Shown in pieces: positions 14,700 to 23,085 of a stretch of DNA of 64,000 bases. Source of the stretch: Thioalkalivibrio sp. ALJ21 (GTDB lineage: Bacteria > Pseudomonadota > Gammaproteobacteria > Ectothiorhodospirales > Ectothiorhodospiraceae). The notes under the pieces are model-generated. The model did no database searches and was not told the DNA's origin. It saw only the letters and a program-made list of their open reading frames with translations. The DNA lies in contig NZ_KB905158.1 in assembly GCF_000378605.1 (NCBI RefSeq), positions 225,721 to 289,720 on the forward strand, in the 5' to 3' direction. The translations under genes were made by a program, and so were the position numbers. The number at the start of each line of letters is the position of its first letter. Positions within the stretch are counted from its first letter, which is position 1.

Positions 14700-14733
14700 A
14701 AAAAACCCCGGCGCCTCTCGGGCTCTCCGGGGT
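14700..14733 (-). terminator. Rho-independent terminator or attenuator
   Basis: On the minus strand ACCCCGG (14727-14733) pairs with CCGGGGT (14705-14711) and is followed by six Ts (14700-14705). It lies downstream of the 15034-15531 gene and upstream of boxA and the tRNA array, so it either ends the former transcript or attenuates the tRNA transcript. Confidence 0.65.
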
Positions 14734-14956
14734 CTCTGTTTATTCAGAGTTCCTGGAGGCCCGCGGACCCCCAGCGAAGGAGGGTCTTAGTGCACTGAAA
14801 TCCCAGCCTGTGATGGCTTTCTTGGATTCCTGGTTTCGGGTGACGGGTGACTCAACAGAGGCGCGCGCTGACCCAGGAGCCCTGTGGGCTCGAGAGCTGT
14901 TATCGCGCTACCTGCTTGTTGGGCCATTCCTGACTCCCGCGTATTCGATATAACTT

Positions 14957-14985
14957 ACGATACCGACACGAAGATCAAATGTAAA
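14957..14985 (-). promoter_or_regulatory. Candidate promoter toward the tRNA array
   Basis: On the minus strand TTTACA (14980-14985), a 17-base spacer and TATCGT (14957-14962). The rest of the 14536-15033 gap holds a GAGCCC/GGGCTC hairpin (14876-14893), the terminator and boxA, and no gene. Whether this promoter drives the tRNAs depends on passage through the hairpin at 14700-14733. Confidence 0.4.
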
Positions 14986-15033
14986 TACTGTTCCGAAAAA
15001 AAATGGGACTTATACCTTTTCGGTTACGAGACC

Positions 15034-15531
15034 CTAACGGTCGTCGTCATCCGCCCAGAGGGCGCTGGCTTCTTCGAGGCGATCACGAACCCATCCACCG
15101 CCACCCAAATACTTCAGGATTTCGCGCTGGCGCTCGGTCATCCGGATCGAGACCGTGACCATCGGCCCTTCGTCATATCGCGGCTTGCGACCTTGCCCGC
15201 GCCCTGGACCTCCTCGACCCTTGAGTGCAGCATCCCCCAGGGGATCGGATCCGCTTTTCCAGCGCTTCGCGTACTCGCCCCCGGTGCCCAGGTTTTCCGC
15301 GTCACCCGAGCCCGCTCGCCGCACCACGGTGCCTCCGGCAATCAACACACGGGCGCCGTCGTCTATAGCATCAACGTCGAACGAAGGGGCGGCTGGATCG
15401 ACTTTGTGGTTATCAACAGAGAGTGACACCCCCACAAAAGCGACCCGCGGGGCGCCACTGCGCGCGTGGGGCCAGAACTTGCGGTCCTTCATGAAGGCCT
15501 TGAACTCGGATCCAGTCATCGTTGCGGTCAT
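15034..15531 (-). CDS. Protein with SGxEFxAF N-terminal domain and RHH-like C-terminus
   Basis: A 165-residue protein in two parts. Residues 1-70 (MTGSEFKAFMKDRKFWP...) resemble the start of the 121-residue protein at 52109-52474. Residues about 105-160 (GRGQGRKPRYDEGPM then TVSIRMTERQREILKYLGGGGWVRDRLEEA) are the short ribbon-helix-helix-like module common on plasmids and phages. It may be a DNA-binding regulator. It is the last gene of the minus-strand run before the tRNA region. Confidence 0.65.
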   Translation of the reverse strand: MTATMTGSEFKAFMKDRKFWPHARSGAPRVAFVGVSLSVDNHKVDPAAPSFDVDAIDDGARVLIAGGTVVRRAGSGDAENLGTGGEYAKRWKSGSDPLGDAALKGRGGPGRGQGRKPRYDEGPMVTVSIRMTERQREILKYLGGGGWVRDRLEEASALWADDDDR

Positions 15532-15573
15532 TGCATTTCCCTGTTGTGCAGTACGTGGTCGACTCGCCGTGGC

Positions 15574-16833
15574 TTAGGCGGCCAATACCGGCGCAACATC
15601 CTGCGCGCCGGCCTCGTTCGAAAAGAGCTCGGGGTTAAACCAGGTTCCACCCCGAGAGAAGCGGGCGCCTCCGGCAGCCTGCAGGTATTCACGCGTCAGA
15701 TCCGTCGCGACCCATCGCCGCCCGAGGCGCTCGGCAACATTTGGCACCGTTCCTCCACCCGCGAACGGGTCTACCACCAAGTCGCCCACTCGGCTCAGGT
15801 ACTGAATGAAGAAATCCACCAGCCTCTCCGGAAACATGGCCCCGTGGCGCGGCAGTCCGTGGCGGTCGCAATATCGGTGCACCGATCGCGTACCAGCACA
15901 TGCATGCCCCGCCTCGATTACGTTCTTGGGGATGCTGCCCTCCGTCTCCCGGCCAAAATTGCCAGGACGGAGCCGATAAGCCCCATCTCCGTAGTCTGCA
16001 GTACGCTGCTCCCCGCCCACCGCAATCAGATCAGACTGCCGGCGGGTGTGGGGCTGCAGCACACGACGGTTGTCGGCATCACACTGAGCCGGATCATTCG
16101 TGAGCCAGTACACGGGCTCCCACGCCACGGCGAGCTGCTGGCGATTCTTGCAGGCCCAGTGCGTCGGCCCCGGGGGTTTCGAGCGATTCACCCAGGGAAT
16201 CTCGTCCATTTTCCACAGACCCAGGCGTTCATTCAGCGCCAACACCATTCGCTCCCGGTAGAGAGAGCGCGCAGGCGAGCCGGCTTCGAAAATGTCATTG
16301 GAGACATTGAGCACAATCGACCCCCCGGGCTTCAGCGAACCAACGATAGGCTCCAGGGCCTCGCAAATGAAATCGATATAGCGCTCACCCCTCTCGTTGC
16401 CATAGGCCCGAGAATTCCTGAGGGGGTAGGGCGGTGACGTTACGCACAGGGTAACCGGCGCGTCTAGATCCGAGAATACACTTCGGCAGTCCCCCAAGAT
16501 CGCAACACCGAGCGAGGTCGAAAACGCGACCAGTGACGCTGACTGATCCGCCCACTGTGTGAGCTGACGGCGCCCCTTTCCCGTGAGCCGCCAAACACCG
16601 CGGCGCCCCTCCGTGCGCTCCAGCATGCGCCCATCCTTGAGCGTCTGCTGCACCCACCGGATTCGACGGTGGAGTAGGTTGCGTTTCACCCCCTTTTTTC
16701 CAACCGGCCCCATGTGCTGGAGAGGGTCCTCACCCAGAGCGCGGGCCACATCGGCATAAACGGCAGCGTTCTCGGCCTCTCCGCGACGCATGTAAGCAGA
16801 CACCGTCGCCTGGAACAGGTCGAGCTGACTCAC
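15574..16833 (-). CDS. Beta-class DNA methyltransferase with N-terminal winged helix
   Basis: A 419-residue protein. Residues about 20-95 form a winged-helix region like Mrr/restriction N-domains (LHRRIRWVQQTLKDGRMLERTEGRRG). The methyltransferase core has motif IV (TSPPYPLR) before motif I (VVDPFAGGGTVPNVAERLGRRW), the beta-class order used by m4C and m6A enzymes. No restriction partner is adjacent, so it may be a solitary modification enzyme or anti-restriction device. Starts at a GTG overlapping the upstream stop (GTGA). Confidence 0.85.
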   Translation of the reverse strand: MSQLDLFQATVSAYMRRGEAENAAVYADVARALGEDPLQHMGPVGKKGVKRNLLHRRIRWVQQTLKDGRMLERTEGRRGVWRLTGKGRRQLTQWADQSASLVAFSTSLGVAILGDCRSVFSDLDAPVTLCVTSPPYPLRNSRAYGNERGERYIDFICEALEPIVGSLKPGGSIVLNVSNDIFEAGSPARSLYRERMVLALNERLGLWKMDEIPWVNRSKPPGPTHWACKNRQQLAVAWEPVYWLTNDPAQCDADNRRVLQPHTRRQSDLIAVGGEQRTADYGDGAYRLRPGNFGRETEGSIPKNVIEAGHACAGTRSVHRYCDRHGLPRHGAMFPERLVDFFIQYLSRVGDLVVDPFAGGGTVPNVAERLGRRWVATDLTREYLQAAGGARFSRGGTWFNPELFSNEAGAQDVAPVLAA

Positions 16834-17567
16834 GATGCATCCCCGTTCTCGCGCTTAGCGACGGGCGCCAGGAGATCGGTCCCGGCAACTGTGCCGGGCG
16901 CCAGGCCGATTTGCGCGCCCACAGCTCGCATATAGCCATCTACCTCGGTTTTGGCCTCATTCACCACCGTCTCCATGTAGGTGGCGAACTGCTTGTGCGA
17001 GAACTCCATGTTCCGGGGCGCATTGTCCAAACACGAGCGCATCCGATTGACGGCATCGCGGAGCCCTGTCTTGGGCACGGCGCGCCCTGCGCTCATCATG
17101 GATTCGATCTCGTCCAGCGCTTCAAGCGCCTCTTTGTACGAGGACTCCATGCTCTCCCGGGCTTCCCGGGTGTGGATCTCTCGAGCACGCTCCAGTCGCT
17201 CGATTCCAGGAACAAGGTGGCTATCCTTGTGTGAGTTCGGCGCTCGCGTCAGCGTCACAGGCGTCCCGCTCCCAAGACCCGAGCTCGACACGAGAGCTGC
17301 CCACTGAGACTCGGACATCTCGATTTCCACCAGAGGGGATCCCACGGTGTGCACCCAGTCCCGGTGAAGCTCACGATCCAGGGCGGCACGGCCAATCGAC
17401 AGCCGAACAGTGTGCTGATGGTCGATTTCGGACTTGAAAAGGGGGCCGGATCCGCTCGTTCGCGTCACGGAGGCGACGCCGTATGCCGGGTGCGTGTGGC
17501 GGGTTCGCTCACGACTGGATCCGCCATCCACGCACTCAATCTTGGGTGGCTGTGAGTTAGCTGCCAT
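16830..17567 (-). CDS. Unknown 245-residue protein
   Basis: The C-terminal half is mostly helical (EARESMESSYKEALEALDEIESMM...), the N-terminal half beta-rich. The ATG at 17567 is preferred over 17576 because GAGAGG lies nine bases before it. A promoter with the shared CGTA/TACG-type element lies immediately upstream (17590-17618), so the leader would be very short. The gene overlaps the methyltransferase start by four bases, so the two are translationally coupled. No family recognised. Confidence 0.6.
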   Translation of the reverse strand: MAANSQPPKIECVDGGSSRERTRHTHPAYGVASVTRTSGSGPLFKSEIDHQHTVRLSIGRAALDRELHRDWVHTVGSPLVEIEMSESQWAALVSSSGLGSGTPVTLTRAPNSHKDSHLVPGIERLERAREIHTREARESMESSYKEALEALDEIESMMSAGRAVPKTGLRDAVNRMRSCLDNAPRNMEFSHKQFATYMETVVNEAKTEVDGYMRAVGAQIGLAPGTVAGTDLLAPVAKRENGDAS

Positions 17568-17589
17568 TGCTTCCATCCTCTCGTATTCT

Positions 17590-17618
17590 CGATATTAAAT
17601 ATCGTAATACAGAAACAA
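17590..17618 (-). promoter_or_regulatory. Promoter with CGTATTACG-like element
   Basis: On the minus strand TTGTTT (17613-17618), then C, then TGTATTACG (17603-17611, one base off CGTATTACG) and an AT-rich TTTAATAT region. The TAATAT -10 candidate lies 15 bases after the -35. Confidence 0.5.
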
Positions 17619-17722
17619 TGGGTGCTGCAACCTTTACTTTTCTCTCACCCTACAATCGATACCGCCTTCGTTCTGCCAGCCGCCGAGAAGACCCCGGGTG
17701 GCGCCCTGGGGGGCATTTGGAT

Positions 17723-18706
17723 CTACAGCCGCGGCCGTGACCGCACCTGGTTTGTCTGCGCTGGGACCTGAACGTTCATCAGGCGCCTGGCCCAGTCCTG
17801 CTTGAAGTGCGCGATGAACGGGTGCTCACCCCCATCGAGGGTGGAGCGTTCGGTGAAAATGGATTCCACTCGATTGATGTCGAGTTTGCTCGGCGGCTCA
17901 TCAGGGTCGGATTCGGAGACCAAGGGCCCGGGATCACGCACCGAATAGTCCACCGAAACCAGAACGTGCCCGGCGCGCAAAGTATCGCCACCGATTTGGA
18001 TCTTTTCGTATGAATAGCACCCCTCGGGCGTTTGGCAGCCACCCTCTGGGCTTTCGACACGCTGGCGCCCCTTCACGTCGTCCGCGATCTTGTAGCCGGC
18101 GGACAGGCGCTCAGGGATGACGGTTGCCACGCGATCCCGGATCTCTGGGGTGAAGGAGTCCATCGTATAAATATCGACCGGCTCGCTATAGGTATATGCG
18201 CGCTCTCCCGGGGATAGAATCTGGACGGTATTGCCTTGAGATGGGTTTCCCGGGAAAAGACGGACACGGAACTGTTCGCCCGCGGCCGCCTCCGGGAGCC
18301 GCATTTCAGCGCGCACCAAAGACACCAGCTCTCGAGCGATGGCGCCCACTTCTGGATCCTGCTCAACCCAGCCGCTCGATTCGCGCCTCGGTTCGGGATT
18401 GGCCTGATGCGAAAACGCGACCTCAAATCGAGGTGGCGATTCAGCGTCCTCTCTGACGCTCTCCGGGTCGAGCCTCAGGGTTACTTCGAGCTGCTCTCGG
18501 CTCGCATCAATCCCGTTCAGATCCAAGTCTGACTGACTCAGCACGATGGCGCTCAACAGATCCGCCATTAACCCCTCGTCATCAGGCTTCGACCAGGGCT
18601 CATCGGGACCGGATTCGAAGTGCATCATCGACGAATATTCCGAGATGATGGCCCGGACGGTGCCGCCCGCAGCCAGATGCTGAATTGATTGACGTACGAG
18701 ATCCAT
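17723..18706 (-). CDS. Unknown acidic protein ending in SRPRL
   Basis: A 327-residue acidic protein starting at an ATG with AGGACAG upstream. The centre has a Cys pair (EGGCQTPEGCYSYEK). The C-terminus (QVRSRPRL) matches the tails of two proteins near 8-9.9 kb in an otherwise unrelated sequence. It lies 83 bases downstream of the nuclease-like gene. No domain recognised. Confidence 0.65.
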   Translation of the reverse strand: MDLVRQSIQHLAAGGTVRAIISEYSSMMHFESGPDEPWSKPDDEGLMADLLSAIVLSQSDLDLNGIDASREQLEVTLRLDPESVREDAESPPRFEVAFSHQANPEPRRESSGWVEQDPEVGAIARELVSLVRAEMRLPEAAAGEQFRVRLFPGNPSQGNTVQILSPGERAYTYSEPVDIYTMDSFTPEIRDRVATVIPERLSAGYKIADDVKGRQRVESPEGGCQTPEGCYSYEKIQIGGDTLRAGHVLVSVDYSVRDPGPLVSESDPDEPPSKLDINRVESIFTERSTLDGGEHPFIAHFKQDWARRLMNVQVPAQTNQVRSRPRL

Positions 18707-18789
18707 TTTCTGTCCTGTAGCCGCGGCCGCTTCTCTCGAGCAGCCCTGGTTTCTTGTTCAGCCGCGCTGCAGCGACCTGGCCTGACAGA

Positions 18790-19422
18790 TCATCCGCCAC
18801 TGGCCTCGAATGCGGATTCGACGCCTTCTCGTCGCGCGATAAGACGCCGGCGCTCCCGCCTTAGACGATTATTCTCGTCTTGCAGCTCGGCCGCTTTCTG
18901 GGTGATCCGCTGAATCTCCCGGTAGCGCCGATTGATCGATTCCGGATCTTCCAGGCGCGCCAGCAAATGGGCCATCAGCTCCTTCTCGAGCCTATCGTTG
19001 ACCGGGTGCGCCCATTCCTCGTGCGTGGCCAGGTAGCGGTGATCGAGGGTGTGGCCCTGAAGCACTTTCAGGTGGCCGCGGGCATTGGCATGAATGAGCC
19101 CCCACCGGGGCGGGAGGTCATCGCGCCCGATGACACCTTCCGGGCACAGGTAGTAGCGATACCGCCCCATCCCGGATGCGCCACCATTGCGATGCTGCTT
19201 CTTCTGGTCCGCGAAAAAGTCGGCGCGCGATGTCTTGACCTCAACCAGTGTGGACCCCGGCCCGCCGGATCCGGGGTTGTAACGGTAACCCCAGGCATCC
19301 GCGCGCTCACCGGAAAAGACGCCGCCAACCTCCGAAAGAGCGATCGCACATCCAGGCCCCTTGCGACTGGCCGGCCGGCGTAGCCACTGGAGCGCCAGCT
19401 GGACCAAATCACCGTGGTTCAT
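18790..19422 (-). CDS. PD-(D/E)XK-like (MmcB-type) nuclease with coiled-coil tail
   Basis: A 210-residue protein. GERADAWGYRYN, then TLVEVKTSRADFFADQKKQ, then MGRYRYYLCPEGVI and WGLIHAN resemble the MmcB-like PD-(D/E)XK group, with the E-V-K triplet as the expected catalytic strand. The last 60 residues form a coiled coil (LQDENNRLRRERRRLI). The start ATG overlaps the stop of rnhB (ATGA), so the two are coupled, suggesting a joint role in nucleic-acid processing. Nuclease activity is inferred. Confidence 0.65.
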   Translation of the reverse strand: MNHGDLVQLALQWLRRPASRKGPGCAIALSEVGGVFSGERADAWGYRYNPGSGGPGSTLVEVKTSRADFFADQKKQHRNGGASGMGRYRYYLCPEGVIGRDDLPPRWGLIHANARGHLKVLQGHTLDHRYLATHEEWAHPVNDRLEKELMAHLLARLEDPESINRRYREIQRITQKAAELQDENNRLRRERRRLIARREGVESAFEASGG

Positions 19423-20009
19423 CGGCGCCCCGAGATTGCGCGCTGCACAGGCCTGTAACTGCGCCGATGTTCGGGGCACGGGCCGATGGCGCCCAATGCC
19501 TCCATGTGGTCTTTCGTGGGATACCCGGCATGGCAATCAAATCCGTAATCCGGATACTGCTCGTGCAGCTCGCTCATCCACCGGTCGCGAGCGACCTTTG
19601 CGATGACCGATGCGGCACTGATCGCCAGAACGGAGCCGTCACCCTTGATGATCGCTTCGGCTGTCCAGGGCCCGTTGGGGGTGTGAGTGCCATCGACCAG
19701 AAGGTGATCAGGCGCACGATCGAGACCCTCGGCGGCGCGCGCCATCGCCAGCAGCGTCGCCCGATGGATGTTGAGCTCATCGATCTCCGCGGCCTCCACC
19801 CGAGCAATCGACCATACGACACCGGGATGCGAACGGATCCGGTCTGCCTCCGACTCCCGACGCTTGGCAGAGAGCTTTTTCGAGTCCGTCAGGCGGCCCG
19901 CCTCAAAATCGTCGGGCAGGATCACGGCGGCGGCCATCACCGGCCCCGCGAGCGGACCTCGGCCGACCTCATCGACCCCCGCCACCACCCGCGCCGGAGA
20001 CGCACTCAC
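19419..20009 (-). CDS. rnhB: Ribonuclease HII
   Basis: A 196-residue protein of normal RNase HII length. The DEVGRGPLAGPV motif gives the catalytic D13-E14; D106 (LLVDGTH) and D142 (SVIAKVARD) complete the four-carboxylate site. The enzyme cuts the RNA strand of RNA-DNA hybrids and single ribonucleotides in DNA. Here it is an accessory copy in a run of small overlapping genes: it overlaps the upstream gene and the downstream nuclease-like gene by four bases each. Confidence 0.93.
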   Translation of the reverse strand: MSASPARVVAGVDEVGRGPLAGPVMAAAVILPDDFEAGRLTDSKKLSAKRRESEADRIRSHPGVVWSIARVEAAEIDELNIHRATLLAMARAAEGLDRAPDHLLVDGTHTPNGPWTAEAIIKGDGSVLAISAASVIAKVARDRWMSELHEQYPDYGFDCHAGYPTKDHMEALGAIGPCPEHRRSYRPVQRAISGRR

Positions 20010-20671
20010 GACCGGGCCCGCATCGCCGTTCTTTCTTGGAGATCCCGCGGCTCCAGCACCTTGCGAATGAGGGCGTTGGTTTCGGGCGCGCGGGCATCCG
20101 GCCCCTGCATTTCCGTTTCGAGCACCGCGCTGATCTCTTCCCAGTTTTCGTCCAGCCGGCCCCAGTGCTCACTGCGCGGCGCCAGCACATCGGTAATCGC
20201 TTGTCGGGCCTCCGGCAGGAGGGTCAGCAGCTTCGAGCAGCGCAAAAAATCACCTGCATCGTAAGGGTGGTTGAGGCTTGGACCCTCCTTTCGGGCGCCG
20301 GTACTGAAGTCCAACGCCTCGGCAACAGCCCGTGAAGATGCGCCCACGTCACCATGGCGGAACCAGAACCCCAGGCGCTCGTGGATGTCGGCACTTTTCT
20401 CCGGGCGGTCCGCCTGCGCCTGGCGATGCATGTGCGCCTGGCGGATCGAGATCGTGTTCGGGTCCCCAATTACGGCAAACATACCCATCTTGTGCGCCAA
20501 CCCCGGGTCCATGACCCAGTCATCTTCACCATGGTGCAAAAGGACCTCCGAGAACACATGGGCCGGTACCGATTCCGCCTGAATCGCCATCAGGCCATCT
20601 TCCGCGCGCAGGATTTCATAGCCATCGCCACGCTCAACGGTCTCCATGCGCTCTCTCTCACTGCTCGCCAT
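20006..20671 (-). CDS. Plasmid/phage-type protein of unknown function
   Basis: A 221-residue protein. Residues about 130-185 (LNHPYDAGDFLRCSKLLTLLPEARQ, W..L.ENWEEISAVLE) match a recurrent plasmid/phage segment (HPxDxxDFxRCxxLL...W..L...W). No activity is known to me. The ATG at 20671 has GAGGGAAG upstream and overlaps the upstream ATP-grasp gene by 14 bases; its stop overlaps rnhB. Confidence 0.65.
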   Translation of the reverse strand: MASSERERMETVERGDGYEILRAEDGLMAIQAESVPAHVFSEVLLHHGEDDWVMDPGLAHKMGMFAVIGDPNTISIRQAHMHRQAQADRPEKSADIHERLGFWFRHGDVGASSRAVAEALDFSTGARKEGPSLNHPYDAGDFLRCSKLLTLLPEARQAITDVLAPRSEHWGRLDENWEEISAVLETEMQGPDARAPETNALIRKVLEPRDLQERTAMRARS

Positions 20672-21464
20672 AGGTCGCTTCCCTCTTCGTGTGTTCGTGC
20701 GCCTGCTGCGGCACCAGCTCGTCCCAGCGTGCCGCCAGCAGATCAAAATAGCGCTCGCGCTCCATGCCGCCGTAAAAACCGAGGGCCCAGGCGTCGTTGC
20801 ACTCAATCAATGCGGTTTCACCATCCGCGGTTCGCGCCCAGTCCATGGCGTAGGCCCGCGGCAACCCGGGCCCTAGTCGCGCCAGCGCATCCCGGACCTG
20901 GCGCATATCAATGGCCGGCTCACTGCGATCTTCCAGATCGTCCGGCCCTGCATACGGCGCGACGCCCTCGATCTTTCCGCCCAGGACGTACACCCGGTAT
21001 TCCGCTTGGAGCGGCGTAGCCAGCATTCCGGCAACCCAAACGGGCTGACCCGGATCCAGACCCTCGAGGTCACCAGGGGAGGCGACCACCCGGGCCTCGA
21101 AGGACTTGGTTTGCAACGGCTTCACGAACACGGTCCCGGTCTTCGAGGTCTCCTGTGCCTCTGCCAGCGTTTGGATCATCAGACGCCGGCGACAGTACGG
21201 CTGCAAACCCAGCGGGTAGTCGAGCGGCTCGGGCTCCATCACGCCGTTCGTCCGAAAGACCGCACGCAGCACCTCAACACTCCCCACGACCATCTCGCCA
21301 GACGGAATGACCAGGTGGCCCTCGAGCACATCCTGACCCGAAAAGGCGCGGGTCTCGACGTCTCGTTTTCCCGTGATGCCAACCAGGTGGATGGCCGCGC
21401 TTTCAGCGGGCATGGGTCCGCCTTCATCGCTCTTCTGGATCCAGACCGTTCTCGAGGGCTTCAT
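20658..21464 (-). CDS. ATP-grasp family protein (DUF4343-like)
   Basis: A 268-residue protein with the pattern of DUF4343 ATP-grasp proteins: VFVKPLQTKSFEARV (lysine of the ATP site), EYRVYVLGGKIEGVAPYAG, then AMDWARTADGETALIECNDAWALGFYG with the metal-binding Glu and Asn. ATP-grasp enzymes ligate carboxylates to amines through an acyl phosphate; the substrate is unknown. It overlaps its neighbours on both sides. Confidence 0.75.
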   Translation of the reverse strand: MKPSRTVWIQKSDEGGPMPAESAAIHLVGITGKRDVETRAFSGQDVLEGHLVIPSGEMVVGSVEVLRAVFRTNGVMEPEPLDYPLGLQPYCRRRLMIQTLAEAQETSKTGTVFVKPLQTKSFEARVVASPGDLEGLDPGQPVWVAGMLATPLQAEYRVYVLGGKIEGVAPYAGPDDLEDRSEPAIDMRQVRDALARLGPGLPRAYAMDWARTADGETALIECNDAWALGFYGGMERERYFDLLAARWDELVPQQAHEHTKREATYGEQ

Positions 21465-22006
21465 GGTGTCGATCTCGCGCTATCCGTGTCCGGTAGCGGG
21501 TTCCTGTTTTCTGCACTATCGATGTGATCGCGCCACATCGCGCGCAGATTGGCGGCCGACATCAAGCCTTCATTGATCATTGCCACGATGCTTCCGACCA
21601 GGAGGGCGTTGGCGAAAAAGAGTCCGTGCCCCACCAGAAACAGCGCACGAACATGCAGGGTGTTGTGAAGGAGGCCGCCCACCACGAAGACGATGGATCC
21701 CGCACCAACGACCCAGCCGGCCACGGACATCGACAGAGCACTCACGGCAAGGTAAATGCTGATCGCGATGCCGGCCCACATCCAAGACGGCTTCGAGGCC
21801 ACCAGCAGCATGTACGCCGAGGCCACCACCAGCAGCACACTGACCTCCGGGGTGCCGAGCAGATAGAAGTGCAAGCTCCAGAGCGCCATCGCGCCGGACA
21901 GCCCGCGGAACAGGGTGGGGCGCCAACGGGCCCCAAAGAGAAACCCGAACTGGGTGGCGCTGGCGGCAATGCCGGACAGCACCACCAAGAGCATTGTCAG
22001 GTCCAT
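21461..22006 (-). CDS. YgjV-like inner-membrane protein
   Basis: A 181-residue protein with about five or six hydrophobic segments covering residues 3-140 and a hydrophilic C-terminus. Its length and helix spacing resemble the YgjV family of inner-membrane proteins, of unknown function. The stop overlaps the ATP-grasp start by four bases. Confidence 0.6.
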   Translation of the reverse strand: MDLTMLLVVLSGIAASATQFGFLFGARWRPTLFRGLSGAMALWSLHFYLLGTPEVSVLLVVASAYMLLVASKPSWMWAGIAISIYLAVSALSMSVAGWVVGAGSIVFVVGGLLHNTLHVRALFLVGHGLFFANALLVGSIVAMINEGLMSAANLRAMWRDHIDSAENRNPLPDTDSARSTP

Positions 22007-22013
22007 ATCGAGC

Positions 22014-22370
22014 CTACAGCTTCATCCGTTCCGGCCCTGCCTCAGACACATCCGCTGGCGGGAACCCCGGGACCGGTTCAAACCCGTAGCTCGCCACGAC
22101 ATGGGCCTTGCGGTCCTCATCGACCAGAATGTGTCCAACCGAGATCGACATCATCCGATCCAGCCGCTCGATGGATTCATTCGGGCCTGTGTTGCCTACC
22201 CAAAACGCACTCACAAGGCCTGTGGCATGCACGTTCGCCACATGGCGATACAGGCCCATCTCCACCGCCTCCTGGACATCGGCGTTCAGCATGGCCTTGG
22301 TAACGGCGTCAATGTGGGCTTTCGGCATTCCCTGGTCGAGAATCTCCGGCTGGTAGAGTTCGTACTTCAT
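22014..22370 (-). CDS. Unknown 118-residue protein
   Basis: A small soluble protein with no recognised motif. It is the first gene of the overlapping minus-strand run and lies seven bases upstream of the membrane-protein gene. Composition is consistent with coding. Function unknown. Confidence 0.6.
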   Translation of the reverse strand: MKYELYQPEILDQGMPKAHIDAVTKAMLNADVQEAVEMGLYRHVANVHATGLVSAFWVGNTGPNESIERLDRMMSISVGHILVDEDRKAHVVASYGFEPVPGFPPADVSEAGPERMKL

Positions 22371-22453
22371 GCTCGCTCACTGAATATTAAGGGTCACTTT
22401 CGACAACGAGATTACCCCACCCCTACGTCTTCGTACAGAGGCGGGGCAGGGCC

Positions 22454-22909
22454 TTACTGCGCGCGCCAAGTGCCATCTGACTGGCGGCAGGCGCGGCCAG
22501 TGATCGCTTCCGCTTCCCCGCCCACCTGGCCGTAGACTCGGTACGTCCGACAGGGCTTGCCACCCGAGGACTGGTAGGTTCGAGTCGGTTGGGCACGAAA
22601 CTCGCCGCCAGTGTTCGGGTTGCGCCACGCGACAGGACGGTTGTCCGGCTGCGTTTCCAGTGCACGCTGGACGTTGGCCTGGTCATTCTGGTCCATGCTC
22701 CGGCCCACCGAGCCCCCCACCGACGCACCCAGGAGGGTTCCCGCGATGGTTGCCGCGGTGTTCCCGCGGCCGTTTCCGACCTGACTCCCGATGGCGCCGC
22801 CGGCGAACCCACCGAGGATCTGGCCGATCATCTCGTTGTTCGCGCTGGCAGGCTGGGCGCCTACAGCGAAGAAAACTACCCCGGCGATGACGATATGAAT
22901 AGCACGCAT
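22454..22909 (-). CDS. Outer-membrane glycine-zipper surface antigen protein
   Basis: A 151-residue protein with a signal peptide (IVIAGVVFFAVGAQPASA), a glycine zipper (GGFAGGAIGSQVGNGRG...GTLLGASVGGSVG) and a C-terminal surface-antigen domain (CRTYRVYGQVGG, GRACRQSDGTW). This is the 17-kDa antigen/OsmB-like arrangement of periplasmic or outer-membrane proteins. AAGGAG precedes the ATG. The divergent DndC-like gene starts 176 bases away, and a CGTAATACG palindrome lies between them. Confidence 0.85.
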   Translation of the reverse strand: MRAIHIVIAGVVFFAVGAQPASANNEMIGQILGGFAGGAIGSQVGNGRGNTAATIAGTLLGASVGGSVGRSMDQNDQANVQRALETQPDNRPVAWRNPNTGGEFRAQPTRTYQSSGGKPCRTYRVYGQVGGEAEAITGRACRQSDGTWRAQ

Positions 22910-22945
22910 GAATGACTCCTTTTGGGTCTGTTCTGATCTCAATTC

Positions 22946-22974
22946 GATCTGTATCAATCGTAATACGATTTCTT
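22946..22974 (-). promoter_or_regulatory. CGTATTACG operator-like site
   Basis: CGTAATACG at 22959-22967 is the reverse complement of the shared CGTATTACG element, upstream of the surface-antigen gene. A standard -35 is not evident here, so the site may act as an operator only. Confidence 0.4.
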
Positions 22975-23021
22975 TGATCCGTCAACTCAGACGTCAACCT
23001 TATCGGAGTAATACGAATTCA

Positions 23022-23050
23022 TTGTAGTTTGATTTCGTGTTCGCTATATT
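23022..23050 (+). promoter_or_regulatory. Promoter of the DndC-like gene
   Basis: TTGTAG (23022-23027), a 17-base spacer and TATATT (23045-23050). The spacer contains TTGATTTCGTGTTCG, a partial copy of the shared promoter element. Confidence 0.5.
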
Positions 23051-23085
23051 GGGTCCATTATTCAGCCCCTCATGGAGCCCCCGGT

